Positions 24,663 through 33,977 of a stretch of 64,000 nt of DNA are shown one piece after another. The notes beneath the pieces were generated by a model. The model searched no databases. It was not told the DNA's origin and saw nothing but the letters and a program-made list of their open reading frames with translations. Every line of letters begins with the position of its first letter. Position 1 is the stretch's first letter. Source of the DNA: Mycobacterium kyogaense (GTDB lineage Bacteria; Actinomycetota; Actinomycetes; Mycobacteriales; Mycobacteriaceae); NCBI RefSeq assembly GCF_003254575.1, contig NZ_QJUA01000027.1:1-64000 (forward strand). The letters are read 5' to 3'. A program made the position numbers and the translations under genes.

Positions 24663-25345
24663 GGTGTCCAGACGCCCACGGTGTAGCCGACGCCGTAGGG
24701 GGCTCCGCGGTAGAGCTGCTCGGCGGTGCGGGGTCCGGGCTCGGCCAGTCCGGCCAGCACCTGGAACGCGACGCGGCCCACGATGCCGTCGGGCAGCGCG
24801 GCCAGCGCCGCACGATCGCCGCCGGCGAGCGCGTCGTCGAGGGCGGCCTGCACCGCGACGGAGTCCGGATCGTGGCCGCCGGGGGCTGCCGCGGTCAGGG
24901 TGTTCGCGCCGTCGGCGACGACGAGCACCCCGACGGCGTCGGGTCCGGCGTCGAGCTCGCGGCGCAGGGCCCGGCCTGCGGCCACGGCCGCCTGCGGCGC
25001 GGTGCGCTCGGTCCAGGTGCGCACCTCGACGACGGCGGGGTTCGCGACGAGACCTCGCAACCAGCCGGCGATGAGCGCGCACAACGGCAGGGCTCGGGGT
25101 CCGCCGGCCGCCGCATCGGACAGCCGGACTGCGACGTCGACCCCGTATCCGGCGAACGTGCCCACGGCGTCGGGCCCGATCGCGGCGTCGGCGTCGGCCA
25201 CCCCGACGGCGAGCCAGCGCGACGGCAGCCTGCCCGCCGCCGTCACCGCCGCGACGCGCAGATCGGCGACCTCCGCGGCCGCCGCACCGGCCAGTTCGGG
25301 CACCATGACCGGCGGCGACGGAACGATCGCGATGGCGGTCAGCAC
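24659..25345 (-). CDS. LigB-like class III extradiol dioxygenase-family protein (Rv2728c type)
   Basis: This is an alanine-rich protein of about 228 residues. It opens with AIVPSPPVMVPEL, the usual start of the subunit-B-like class III extradiol dioxygenase fold, and later has VGVLVVADGANTLTAAAPGGHDPDSV. The expected iron ligands of true dioxygenases are not clearly complete, so an enzymatic role is uncertain. The gene is the Rv2728c counterpart and is translationally coupled to miaA (GTGA overlap). The GTG at 25345 is chosen because TAGGTT (25353-25358) lies 7 nt upstream, the distance expected for a leaderless start; earlier GTG/TTG codons lie inside that hexamer region. Confidence 0.72.
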   Translation of the reverse strand: MLTAIAIVPSPPVMVPELAGAAAAEVADLRVAAVTAAGRLPSRWLAVGVADADAAIGPDAVGTFAGYGVDVAVRLSDAAAGGPRALPLCALIAGWLRGLVANPAVVEVRTWTERTAPQAAVAAGRALRRELDAGPDAVGVLVVADGANTLTAAAPGGHDPDSVAVQAALDDALAGGDRAALAALPDGIVGRVAFQVLAGLAEPGPRTAEQLYRGAPYGVGYTVGVWTP

Positions 25346-25352
25346 GCCCACC

Positions 25353-25358
25353 AACCTA
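25353..25358 (-). promoter_or_regulatory. -10 element of the Rv2728c-like gene and miaA-dapF-hflX operon
   Basis: TAGGTT on the minus strand is 7 nt before the GTG at 25345. A leaderless transcript is predicted. This may be the main promoter for the tightly packed run down to hflX. Confidence 0.5.
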
Positions 25359-25369
25359 ACCGGCGCACC

Positions 25370-26245
25370 TCAGGCGGGTTCGCGCGTGGCCGCTTCGCCA
25401 CGGGCGAGGGCCGCGGTCGCGACGACCATCACGACCACCGCGACGACCAGCACGAAGACCCCGGCCTCCCCGGGCCGCAGCGTCTCACCGAGCACGACGA
25501 CGCCGAGCACGCTGGCCACCACCGGTTCGGCGACCGTCATCGTCGGCAACGACGCCGTCAGCGCCCCCGAGCGGAACGAGGCCTGCTGCATGGCGGTACC
25601 GGCGATCGCGACCGCCGCCCACACATACAGTTCGGGCGTCTTCAGCAGCGTCTCCACCCCGGCCCAGCTGCCCACGTCCAAGCGGGTCACCACCGCCTTG
25701 GTCAGCACCGCGAACAACCCCCACAGCGCGCCGGAGACCACCGCCAGCAGGACGGCGCTGACCGTCGGAGGGGCCACCTGCGCGGCCAGCAGGCACAGCG
25801 CCAGGGCCGGCCCCAGTACGGCGGCCACCCACACCCAGGTGTGCAGCGACGCCCGGGACGCACCCTCGGTCGGATCGCCCACCGTGACGATCACGGCGAC
25901 TGCCGCAGCCAGCAGGGCGGCCCACAGCCACTGCCAGTTGGTCACCCGCCGGCCCGACAGCCGCGCACTGATGGGAAGTGCGAAGAGCAGGGAGGTCACC
26001 AGCAGTGCCTGCACCAGGAGCACCGATCCCAGGCCCAGCGCGGCGGCCTGCAGCGCGAAGCCGACCGCGGCCACTCCGCTGCCCAACCACCACCGGCCGT
26101 CGCGCAGCAAGCGGGCGAACAGCTCGACGTGGCCGACGGGTTCGTCAGTCACGTCGTGGGCGCTGCGCTGGTGGATGACGTCGCCGATGGCGATGAAGAG
26201 GGCCGCCGCCAACGCCAGCACCGCGGCGATCTCCGCCCTGGCCAT
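25370..26245 (-). CDS. EamA/DMT-family transporter
   Basis: This is an integral membrane protein of about 291 residues with nine to ten hydrophobic segments. It starts ARAEIAAVLALAAALFIAIGD and ends ALPTMTVAEPVVASVLGVVVLGE-like with ASLPTMTVAEP, the typical second-repeat signature of DMT (EamA) carriers. Substrate is unknown; DMT proteins often export metabolites. The ATG at 26245 is chosen because a GGAGGAGG stretch precedes it; the in-frame ATG at 26266 lies upstream of that site. By position it is Rv2729c. It is followed 24 nt downstream by the Rv2728c-like gene but the latter has its own -10. Confidence 0.82.
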   Translation of the reverse strand: MARAEIAAVLALAAALFIAIGDVIHQRSAHDVTDEPVGHVELFARLLRDGRWWLGSGVAAVGFALQAAALGLGSVLLVQALLVTSLLFALPISARLSGRRVTNWQWLWAALLAAAVAVIVTVGDPTEGASRASLHTWVWVAAVLGPALALCLLAAQVAPPTVSAVLLAVVSGALWGLFAVLTKAVVTRLDVGSWAGVETLLKTPELYVWAAVAIAGTAMQQASFRSGALTASLPTMTVAEPVVASVLGVVVLGETLRPGEAGVFVLVVAVVVMVVATAALARGEAATREPA

Positions 26246-26418
26246 CGGCCACCTCCTCCAGTCCACCGATCCGATTTCGCACCGAGCCTAGAGACCGCGG
26301 GCGCCAAGCCGTGGGCGCAGCGCCGGGCGACCTGTTTGAATAGCGTTCACACCATCTTCAGGCGCCGCGCTGCGCGGCAGGTGCGCGGGACCCCGCGCGG
26401 AGACACGAGGTAGCTGAC

Positions 26419-27801
26419 ATGACGATGACCGGACCGGGCGAATCCGCAGACACCGGCGTACCCGAGACAGGCTCCGCGCCGGCGTCCCCGCCGCGCCCGG
26501 GTCCGTCGAGCGTCAGACCCAAGCCAGGACCGGCACGTCCCGTTCCGCGTCCGGCGGCGCCCGCGGCGGCACCGGCCGTCGCGACCGTGCCGTCGGTCGA
26601 CCCCCATCGCTTCGGCCGCGTCGACCCCGACGGCACGGTGTGGCTGATCACCGCTGCCGGGGAACGGCAGATCGCATCGTGGCAGGCCGGCGACACCGAG
26701 GCCGCCTACGCGCACTTCGGGCGCCGCTTCGACGATCTGCACACCGAGGTGGTTCTCCTCGAACACCGGCTGGCGTCGGGTTCCGGCGACGCGCGCAAGA
26801 TCCGCACCGCGGCGGTGGCCCTGGCCGAGAGCCTGCCCGATGCTCACGTGCTCGGCGATGTCGATTCGCTGGCGGAGCGGCTGACCGCGATCGTCACGCA
26901 GGCCGACAGCGCCTCGCAGGAGGAGAAGGCCAAGCGCGAGGAGTTCCGCGCCCAGCAGACGGCTCGCAAGGAGGCGCTCGCCGTCGAGGCCGAGGAGTTG
27001 GCCACCACGGCGACGCAGTGGAAGGCCGCCGGTGACCGGATGCGCGCCATTCTCGACGAGTGGAAGACGATCAGCGGCGTCGACCGCAAGACCGACGATG
27101 CGCTGTGGAAGAGGTACTCGGCGGCGCGCGAGACGTTCAACCGGCGCCGCGGTTCGCACTTCGCCGAACTGGACCGCGAACGCGCCGGCGCCCGGCAGGC
27201 CAAAGAAGCTCTGTGTGTGCGCGCCGAGGAACTCAGTGACTCCACCGACTGGGGGGCCACCTCGGCGACGTTCCGCGACCTGCTGACCGAGTGGAAGGCC
27301 GCCGGCCGGGCGGCCAAGGACGTCGACGACGCGCTGTGGCAGCGGTTCAAGGGCGCCCAGGACAAGTTCTTCTCGGCCCGCAATGCCGCCACCGCCGAGC
27401 GCGACGCCGAGTTCTCGGCCAACGCCGAAGCCAAGGAGGCGCTGCTCGCCGAGGCCGAGCGGATCGACCCCTCCGACCGCGACGCCGCGCGCGCGGCACT
27501 ACGCACGATCGGCGACAAATGGGACGCCATCGGCAAGGTTCCGCGGGAGCGCGCACCCGAACTCGAGCGGCGCATGCGCGCGGTGGAGAAGAAGATCCGC
27601 GACGCCCCCACAGGTGGCGTGGATCCGGAGGCGCAGGCTCGTGCCGACCAGTTCCGGGAACGCGCCGAACAGTTCGAACGCCAAGCGGAGAAGGCGGAAG
27701 CGGCCGGTCGCGCCAAGGACGCCGAACAGGCGCGGGCGAGCGCGCAGCAGTGGCGGGAGTGGGCTGAGGCGGCCGTCGAGGCGCTCGGGAAGAGGCGCTA
27801 G
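26419..27801 (+). CDS. DUF349 domain protein
   Basis: This 460-residue protein has a Pro/Ala-rich N-terminus (about 60 residues), then FGRVDPDGTVWLITAAGERQ, then several helical DUF349 repeats marked by W-K motifs: TQWKAAGDRMRAILDEWKTI, LTEWKAAGRAAKDVDDALWQRF and IGDKWDAIGKVPRE. The C-terminal 80 residues are a charged coiled-coil-like stretch (RADQFRERAEQFERQAEKAE). It is probably cytosolic and rod shaped. DUF349 proteins are widespread, but their biochemical role is not established. The counterpart is Rv2731. A GAGGTAGCTGAC leader precedes the ATG at 26419; a second ATG is at 26425. It is divergent from the DMT transporter. Confidence 0.83.
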   Translation: MTMTGPGESADTGVPETGSAPASPPRPGPSSVRPKPGPARPVPRPAAPAAAPAVATVPSVDPHRFGRVDPDGTVWLITAAGERQIASWQAGDTEAAYAHFGRRFDDLHTEVVLLEHRLASGSGDARKIRTAAVALAESLPDAHVLGDVDSLAERLTAIVTQADSASQEEKAKREEFRAQQTARKEALAVEAEELATTATQWKAAGDRMRAILDEWKTISGVDRKTDDALWKRYSAARETFNRRRGSHFAELDRERAGARQAKEALCVRAEELSDSTDWGATSATFRDLLTEWKAAGRAAKDVDDALWQRFKGAQDKFFSARNAATAERDAEFSANAEAKEALLAEAERIDPSDRDAARAALRTIGDKWDAIGKVPRERAPELERRMRAVEKKIRDAPTGGVDPEAQARADQFRERAEQFERQAEKAEAAGRAKDAEQARASAQQWREWAEAAVEALGKRR

Positions 27802-27804
27802 CCC

Positions 27805-28398
27805 CTACGTGGCCGGTTTGTCGTCCTCACCAGGGGTGTCGCCGTAGGTGTCGAGCAGGCCTTTGCTCTCGCGTTCGGCGAGCAGCCGGCGGCGGTGCTC
27901 CTCGGTGGCCAACTGCAGGGCGCTGCGCGCGGCGACCACGCGGGCCCAGTGGTACGCGAGCAGGATCACCGAGAACCACGCGACGAGTAGGCCGATGCCG
28001 GGCCCCGGGTAGGGCGCGGCGGCGGTCTGGCGGGACCACACTGCCAGCAGTCCGAGGAACGACGCCACCGTCGAGCCAGCGAGCGCGATCCAGGCCAGCG
28101 CCCAGCGCCGGGTGAGCAGCGCGAGGATCGAGAATCCGGCGCCGAACACGACCGCCAGCCAGGCGAACACCTTGTGCGGCAGCGCGATGGCGCTGGCGTG
28201 CGCGGCGTCGGAGCCCGCGAGCACGTCCAGGCCGCGCGCATCGCCGGCATGCGGCAACGCCAGCGTCGCCAGCAGGGCGAACACGAAGATCGCGATGGCC
28301 AGTGCTCGGGGTCCCGGGTCGATCTCGCGGGCGATGCGGCGCTCGGCCTCCTCGAGGTCTTCCCGGAGGTGGTCGAAATCGTCGGGACGGCCGGTCAT
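27805..28398 (-). CDS. conserved membrane protein coupled to miaB (Rv2732c type)
   Basis: This 197-residue protein has four hydrophobic segments, about residues 33-50, 72-95, 100-120 and 130-150. Both the N-terminus (DHLREDLEEAERRIAREIDPGPRAL) and the C-terminus (LATEEHRRRLLAERESKGLLDTYG) are highly charged and helical. The function is unknown; it is conserved in mycobacteria at this locus. Its ATG overlaps the miaB stop as ATGA (28395-28398), so it is translationally coupled to miaB. The downstream end is 3 nt from the convergent DUF349 gene. Confidence 0.82.
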   Translation of the reverse strand: MTGRPDDFDHLREDLEEAERRIAREIDPGPRALAIAIFVFALLATLALPHAGDARGLDVLAGSDAAHASAIALPHKVFAWLAVVFGAGFSILALLTRRWALAWIALAGSTVASFLGLLAVWSRQTAAAPYPGPGIGLLVAWFSVILLAYHWARVVAARSALQLATEEHRRRLLAERESKGLLDTYGDTPGEDDKPAT

Positions 28399-29939
28399 CG
28401 CGCGCATCCCGCCGCGGCCGGGGCGGACTGGGCGGGCGCACCGATGCCCGGCATGCCGAGGCCCGTCCCGGTGCTGGGCCGCTGCCCGTTCTCGTGTGCG
28501 TCGCCGGCGCGGGTGCGCCGGTGCGCGAGCAGCGTGGCATCGGCGATCAGGTGGTGGGGCGCGGCGCCGGTGACCGTGGTGACGACGACGTCGCCGGGCC
28601 GGATGGCCGCGGCGTCGGGCCCCGGCGCGAAGTGCACGAGTCGGCCGTCGCGCGCACGGCCCGACATGCGGGCGGTGGCGATGTCCTTGCGGCCCTCGCC
28701 GGTGGCGACGAGCAGCTCGACGGTTCGGCCGATCTGGGCCGCGTTCTCCTCCATCGAGATCGTCTCCTGCAGCTCGATCAGCCGCTGATAGCGCTGCGAC
28801 ACAACGTCTTTGGCGACCTGATCAGGAAGCTCGGCGGCGGGCGTGCCGGGCCGCTTGCTGTACTGGAAGGTGAAGGCGCTGGAGAACCGGGCCGCGGCGA
28901 CGACGTCGAGGGTGGCCTGGAAGTCCTCCTCCGTCTCACCCGGGAAGCCGACGATGATGTCGGTCGTGATCGCCGCATGCGGAATCGCCGCACGCACCCG
29001 GTCGATGATGCCCAGATACTTCTCGGCGCGGTAGGAGCGTCGCATCGCCTTCAGCACCCGGTCAGAGCCGGACTGCAGCGGCATGTGCAGTGTGGGGCAC
29101 ACATTGGGGGTCTCGGCCATCGCCTCGATGACGTCGTCGGTGAACTCGGCCGGATGTGGCGAGGTGAACCGCACCCGCTCCAACCCGTCGATCTGCCCGC
29201 AGGCACGCAGCAGCTTGGCGAATGCGCCGCGGTCGCGCGGCTGATCCGGGTCGGCGAACGACACGCCGTAGGCGTTGACGTTCTGACCGAGCAGCGTGAT
29301 CTCCAGCACGCCCTGGTCGACCAGAGACTGCACCTCGGCCAGTACGTCACCGGGCCTGCGGTCGACCTCTTTACCGCGCAACGAGGGCACGATGCAGAAC
29401 GTGCACGTGTTGTTGCAGCCCACCGAGATCGACACCCACGCGGCGTAAGCGGATTCACGCCGCGCCGGCAGCGACGACGGGAACTCGCGCAGCGCCTCGG
29501 CGATCTCGACCTGGGCGGTGCGGTTGTGCCGGGCCCGGTCGAGGAGCGCCGGCAGCGAGCCGATGTTGTGGGTGCCGAACACGACATCGACGTACGGCGC
29601 CTTGCGCAGCACCGTGTCGCGGTCCTTCTGGGCCAGGCAGCCCCCGACGGCGATCTGCATGTCGGGATCGGCCTGTTTCCGGGGCGCGAGGTGGCTGAGG
29701 TTTCCGTACAACTTGTTGTCGGCGTTCTCGCGGACCGCGCAGGTGTTGAACACCACGATGTCGGGGTCCGCACCGTCGGTGGCGCGCTGGTAGCCGGCCT
29801 CTTCGAGCAGGCCGGCGATGCGCTCGGAGTCGTGCACGTTCATCTGGCAGCCATAGGTGCGGACCTGGAAAGTGCGTGCGCAGCGATGGGCTGTCGCCGC
29901 ATCGCCTCCCCTGGTCACCACCGAAGTCACGGCGACCAT
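28395..29939 (-). CDS. miaB: tRNA-2-methylthio-N6-dimethylallyladenosine synthase MiaB
   Basis: This radical-SAM methylthiotransferase of about 514 residues completes the ms2i6A37 modification started by MiaA. The N-terminal UPF0004 domain has three auxiliary-cluster cysteines (TYGCQMN, FNTCAVR, VGGCLAQ). The radical-SAM CxxxCxxC motif is GCNNTCTFC. A C-terminal TRAM domain includes TVELLVATGEGRKD, followed by a variable tail of about 40 residues. The start is uncertain: the ATG at 29939 is taken, and a GTG slightly downstream is possible. The upstream region is shared divergently with the ABC importer operon. Counterpart: Rv2733c. Confidence 0.95.
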   Translation of the reverse strand: MVAVTSVVTRGGDAATAHRCARTFQVRTYGCQMNVHDSERIAGLLEEAGYQRATDGADPDIVVFNTCAVRENADNKLYGNLSHLAPRKQADPDMQIAVGGCLAQKDRDTVLRKAPYVDVVFGTHNIGSLPALLDRARHNRTAQVEIAEALREFPSSLPARRESAYAAWVSISVGCNNTCTFCIVPSLRGKEVDRRPGDVLAEVQSLVDQGVLEITLLGQNVNAYGVSFADPDQPRDRGAFAKLLRACGQIDGLERVRFTSPHPAEFTDDVIEAMAETPNVCPTLHMPLQSGSDRVLKAMRRSYRAEKYLGIIDRVRAAIPHAAITTDIIVGFPGETEEDFQATLDVVAAARFSSAFTFQYSKRPGTPAAELPDQVAKDVVSQRYQRLIELQETISMEENAAQIGRTVELLVATGEGRKDIATARMSGRARDGRLVHFAPGPDAAAIRPGDVVVTTVTGAAPHHLIADATLLAHRRTRAGDAHENGQRPSTGTGLGMPGIGAPAQSAPAAAGCAR

Positions 29940-30055
29940 CCTACGGCGGCGAGCTGGGCGTCCCGCCCCGCGCCAGATTGCGCAAGTTGTGGGGCCATCT
30001 GTGCGTTCCCTGGGTAAGGTCACCTCCCATGGAGAGCCCCAGGGAGTCCCCTGAC

Positions 30056-30790
<735 letters not shown>

Positions 30791-30812
30791 TTGCGAAAGG
30801 AACCCCTTCACC

Positions 30813-31646
30813 ATGGCTTCTAGGCCGACCTTCTCGTCCCGCGCGGTGGCCGCTCTCGCGCTGGCCGTCGCCCTCCCGTTCGCCGCGACCGCGTGCGGCG
30901 GCGGCAACAGCGGAGGCGGTGGCGGGGGTGGCGACACCATCGTGATCGGCACCAAGTTCGACCAGCCCGGCCTGGGGATGAAGAACCCCGACGGCACGAT
31001 GAGCGGTTTCGACGTGGACGTCGCGACCTACGTCGCCGGTGAACTGGGCTACGCCCCGGACAAGATCGAGTGGAAGGAATCCCCGTCGTCGCAGCGGGAG
31101 AACCTGATCCAGAACGGTCAGGTCAGTTTCATCGCGGCGACGTACTCGATCACCGATGCGCGCAAGGAGAAGGTGTCCTTTGCCGGCCCGTACCTGATCA
31201 CCGGCCAAAGCCTGCTGGTGCGGGCGGACAACAACGACATCACCGGTAAGGCCTCGCTGGAGGGCAAGATCCTCTGCTCGGTGTCGGGGTCGACGCCGGC
31301 GCAGAAGATCAAAGACGAATACCCGAAGGTGCAGCTGCAGCAGTTCGACACCTACTCGGCGTGCATCGAGTCGATCAAGAACGGCGCTGTCGACGCGGTC
31401 ACCACCGATGAGGTCATTCTCGCCGGCTACGCCGCGCAGAGCCCCGGCACGTTCAAGATCGTCGGCGAGCCGTTCTCCGAGGAGCGCTACGGCATCGGTC
31501 TGAAGAAGGACGACAACGAGCTGAAGACCAAGATCAACGATGCGCTGAAGAAGATGGAGGACAGCGGAGCCTGGAAGGCCGCGTTCGACAAGAACCTCGG
31601 CCCGGCCGGCATCACGGCTCCCGCACCGCCGCCGCTGGACAAGTAG
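30813..31646 (+). CDS. gluB: glutamate-type ABC importer, substrate-binding lipoprotein
   Basis: This 277-residue family 3 solute-binding protein has a signal peptide with a lipobox at ATAC (Cys28). A glycine-rich linker follows, then the two-lobe periplasmic-binding fold starting VIGTKFDQPGLGMKNPDG. The ligand region includes ATYSITDARKEKVSFAGPY and LCSVSGSTPAQKI. Proteins with this TKFDQPGLG entry bind glutamate or aspartate in corynebacteria and mycobacteria; the ligand here is inferred. GAAAGGA lies about 12 nt before the ATG. The gene follows the ATPase by 22 nt and precedes the permease by 19 nt. Confidence 0.92.
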   Translation: MASRPTFSSRAVAALALAVALPFAATACGGGNSGGGGGGGDTIVIGTKFDQPGLGMKNPDGTMSGFDVDVATYVAGELGYAPDKIEWKESPSSQRENLIQNGQVSFIAATYSITDARKEKVSFAGPYLITGQSLLVRADNNDITGKASLEGKILCSVSGSTPAQKIKDEYPKVQLQQFDTYSACIESIKNGAVDAVTTDEVILAGYAAQSPGTFKIVGEPFSEERYGIGLKKDDNELKTKINDALKKMEDSGAWKAAFDKNLGPAGITAPAPPPLDK

Positions 31647-31665
31647 TCACCGGTCCGACTCCCCC

Positions 31666-32346
31666 GTGAACATCTTCACCGAGTACCAAGCCGAGATCTT
31701 CGCGGCGTTCTGGACGACCATTCAGCTGACGGTGTTCTCGGCGGTCGGCGCGCTGGTGTTGGGCACGGTGCTGGCCGCGATGCGGCTGGCGCCGGTGCCG
31801 ATGCTGAACTGGCTGGGCACGGCGTACGTCAACGTCGTGCGCAACACTCCGCTGACGCTGATCGTGCTGTTCTGCTCGTTCGGGCTGGCGCAGACGTTGG
31901 GCATCACGCTGGCCGACCGGACATCGCCGACGTTCATCGCCGACAGCGGGTTTCGTCTGGCAGTACTCGGATTCATCGTCTACACCGCGTCATTCGTGTG
32001 CGAGACGGTGCGCTCGGGCGTCAACACGGTCCCCCTCGGGCAGGCCGAGGCAGCGCGGTCGCTGGGCTTGACGTTCGGCCAGAACCTGCGGATCATCCTG
32101 CTGCCGCAGGCGTTTCGCGCGGTGATCGCCCCGCTGGGGTCGGTGCTGATCGCACTGACCAAGAACACGACGATCGCGTCGGCGATCGGCGTGGCCGAGG
32201 CGGCGCTGCTGATGAAGGAGATGATCGAGAACACGGCCGCGGTGCTGGTGGTGGGCTCGATCTTCGCGCTGGGCTTCGTGATCCTGACCCTGCCGTTGGG
32301 CTTGCTGTTCGGCTGGCTGGGCCGGCGACTGGCGGTGGTCCGGTGA
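31666..32346 (+). CDS. gluC: glutamate-type ABC importer, permease subunit GluC
   Basis: This 226-residue permease has about five membrane helices. It carries the EAA-loop signature for ATPase contact: GQAEAARSLGLTFGQNLRIILLPQAFR. The start TEYQAEIFAAFWTTIQLTVFSAVGALVLG is typical for His/Glu/Gln-type permeases. The start codon is GTG at 31666. It pairs with the second permease GluD. The space of 91 nt to gluD holds a long inverted repeat that may tune expression of gluD relative to the upstream genes. Confidence 0.92.
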   Translation: MNIFTEYQAEIFAAFWTTIQLTVFSAVGALVLGTVLAAMRLAPVPMLNWLGTAYVNVVRNTPLTLIVLFCSFGLAQTLGITLADRTSPTFIADSGFRLAVLGFIVYTASFVCETVRSGVNTVPLGQAEAARSLGLTFGQNLRIILLPQAFRAVIAPLGSVLIALTKNTTIASAIGVAEAALLMKEMIENTAAVLVVGSIFALGFVILTLPLGLLFGWLGRRLAVVR

Positions 32347-32358
32347 CGATTTCTTTCC

Positions 32359-32418
32359 GCGAGCAGACACGAACTCGCGTGACACGCCGCCAGAACACTC
32401 GAGTTCGCGTCTGCTCGC
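32359..32418. repeat. intergenic inverted repeat, probable dispersed palindromic element
   Basis: The left arm is GCGAGCAGACACGAACTCG (32359-32377) and the right arm is its reverse complement with one mismatch (32400-32418), with a 22-nt spacer. The element fills most of the gluC-gluD gap. Short palindromes with GAGCAGAC arms are, in my recollection, scattered between genes in fast-growing mycobacteria. In RNA it would form a stable hairpin that could attenuate or protect the mRNA. Confidence 0.7.
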
Positions 32419-32437
32419 CGGAGGGTGGTGAGTCCTC

Positions 32438-33316
32438 ATGACCGGGTCGTCGGTGCTCTTCGACGCGCCGGGGCCGCGGGCGCGGGTCCGCAACCGGCTG
32501 ATATCGGCCGTCACCGTGGTGGTGGCGGTCGCGATCGCGTGGGTGATCTACACCCGGCTGGACGAGAAGGGTCAGCTGACGGCCGCCAAGTGGGAGCCGT
32601 TCCTGACCCCTGATCTGTGGCGCACCTACATCCTGCCGGGTATCGAGGGCACGCTGACCGCAGCGGCGGTGTCGATCGTGCTGGCGCTGGTGCTGGGCTT
32701 CCTGCTCGGCGTCGGGCGTCTCTCCACCCACCGCGGTATCCGCTGGGTGTCATCGATCATCGTCGAGTTCTTCCGCGCGGTGCCCGTGCTGATCATGATG
32801 ATCTTCGCCTACTTCCTGTACGCCAACTACGACGTGTTCGCGTCGCAGTACCTGGCGCTGGCAGGCGTGATCACGGGGCTGACGCTGTACAACGGCGCCG
32901 TGATCGCCGAGATCGTGCGCGCCGGCGTGCACGCGCTGCCGCGAGGTCAGGCCGAGGCCGCCTCGGCGCTCGGGTTGACGTCGGGCCAGACGATGCGGTC
33001 GATCCTGCTGCCGCAGGCCGTCACGTCGATGTTGCCGGTGCTGGTGTCTCAGGTCGTCGTCGTCCTCAAGGACACCGCGCTGGGGTACCAGATCACGTTC
33101 GTCGAGCTGGTGCGCCAGGGCACCAATGTCGGCTCTTCGTACGGCAACTACATTCCGGCGCTGATCGTGATCGCACTGCTGATGATCTGCCTGAACTTCA
33201 CGTTGTCGTGGCTGGCCACCCGGTTGGAGGCGCGCCTGCGACGCTCCCGCAAGGGTCCGGCGCCGATGGAGGCCGAGCCGCTGCAATTGCAGGGCGACCG
33301 CAGTCGCGGCGTATGA
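32438..33316 (+). CDS. gluD: glutamate-type ABC importer, permease subunit GluD
   Basis: This 292-residue permease begins with a longer basic cytosolic segment (RARVRNRL) and one extra N-terminal helix. The standard permease core with the EAA loop GQAEAASALGLTSGQTMRSILLPQAV follows. The C-terminal tail is basic (RLEARLRRSRKG). It should form the heterodimeric channel with GluC. The start at 32438 follows a purine-rich GGAGGGTGGTGAG leader. The stop overlaps the start of the DUF1622 gene as ATGA (33313-33316), which ties that membrane protein to the importer operon. Confidence 0.92.
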   Translation: MTGSSVLFDAPGPRARVRNRLISAVTVVVAVAIAWVIYTRLDEKGQLTAAKWEPFLTPDLWRTYILPGIEGTLTAAAVSIVLALVLGFLLGVGRLSTHRGIRWVSSIIVEFFRAVPVLIMMIFAYFLYANYDVFASQYLALAGVITGLTLYNGAVIAEIVRAGVHALPRGQAEAASALGLTSGQTMRSILLPQAVTSMLPVLVSQVVVVLKDTALGYQITFVELVRQGTNVGSSYGNYIPALIVIALLMICLNFTLSWLATRLEARLRRSRKGPAPMEAEPLQLQGDRSRGV

Positions 33317-33714
33317 CCCACACGCTGGCGGCGTGGGAGATCCTGCCCGAATCAGCCCTGCGCACCCTGGTCGACACCATGGTGCGCCTGATCGAGGCGT
33401 GCGGCGCGATCGTCATCATGATCGGCGCGCTGGTGGCGATCGTGAAATTCGTTGCCGCACTGGGTCGACGCGACATCAATCAGTTCTCGTCGGTGCGGCT
33501 GTCGTTGGCGCGCTTCCTGGTGCTGGGGTTGGAATTCCAGCTCGCCGCCGATGTGCTGCGTACAGCGATCTCTCCGTCGTTCGCCGAGATCGGCAAGCTC
33601 GCCGCGATCGCGGCGATCAGGACGCTGCTGAACTACTTCCTCAACCGGGAAATCGCCCAGGAACAGCGGGAGATCGAGGCGCAGAAGCAGCCGCGTCCGG
33701 CGCCCCCGCCATGA
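33313..33714 (+). CDS. DUF1622 membrane protein
   Basis: This is a 133-residue protein with the DUF1622 pattern. A first helix (IEACGAIVIMIGALVAIVKFVA) is followed by the conserved basic loop LGRRDINQFSSVRLSLARFLVLGLEFQLAADVLRT and the last helix IGKLAAIAAIRTLLNYFLNREI. The end is charged and proline rich. The family consists of small inner-membrane proteins of unknown role. It is translationally coupled to gluD (ATGA) and to the next small gene (ATGA at 33711-33714), so all three are probably made together. A role in ion homeostasis next to the importer is only a guess. Confidence 0.82.
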   Translation: MTHTLAAWEILPESALRTLVDTMVRLIEACGAIVIMIGALVAIVKFVAALGRRDINQFSSVRLSLARFLVLGLEFQLAADVLRTAISPSFAEIGKLAAIAAIRTLLNYFLNREIAQEQREIEAQKQPRPAPPP

Positions 33715-33977
33715 CGATCGTCGTCGCCGCGTCGTGGTGTCTGGCCATCGCCGCCATCGCGGTCGGCGTGGCTGCTCTGCTCGTCTTCCGCAGCCCACTG
33801 CCCGCGTTGCGCGCGATGATCGACCTGTTCACCGCGGCAGGGCTACTCCGGTTGAGCGTCGACATGTCGTGGACGGCGGTTCTCGGTGTTGTCACGCTCA
33901 TTGCCGTGCGACGCGTCGTCACGCGGAGTCTGACCGCCGACCTCGACGTGTCAGGCCCGGGTGTCAGGTCGCGCTGA
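33711..33977 (+). CDS. small membrane protein, MrpF-like in size, unrecognised
   Basis: This 88-residue protein has two to three hydrophobic segments (VVAASWCLAIAAIAVGVAALLVF, then LRAMIDLFTAAGLLRLS, then WTAVLGVVTLIAVRRVV) and a short acidic/basic tail. I do not recognise a family with certainty; the size and the first helix recall MrpF/MnhF antiporter subunits, but no other Mrp genes are nearby. It is supported by the ATGA overlap with the DUF1622 stop and by its membrane-protein composition. Its 3' end overlaps the convergent cbtA gene by 14 nt. Confidence 0.65.
   Translation: MTIVVAASWCLAIAAIAVGVAALLVFRSPLPALRAMIDLFTAAGLLRLSVDMSWTAVLGVVTLIAVRRVVTRSLTADLDVSGPGVRSR

Noticed and set aside
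24726..26413. Long Ser/Thr/Ala-rich and His/Arg-rich plus-strand ORFs
   Set aside because: Opposite the Rv2728c-like gene and the DMT transporter; composition is that of a complementary frame.
28302..30017. A 571-codon plus-strand ORF opposite miaB
   Set aside because: Shadow of miaB; no recognisable domain.
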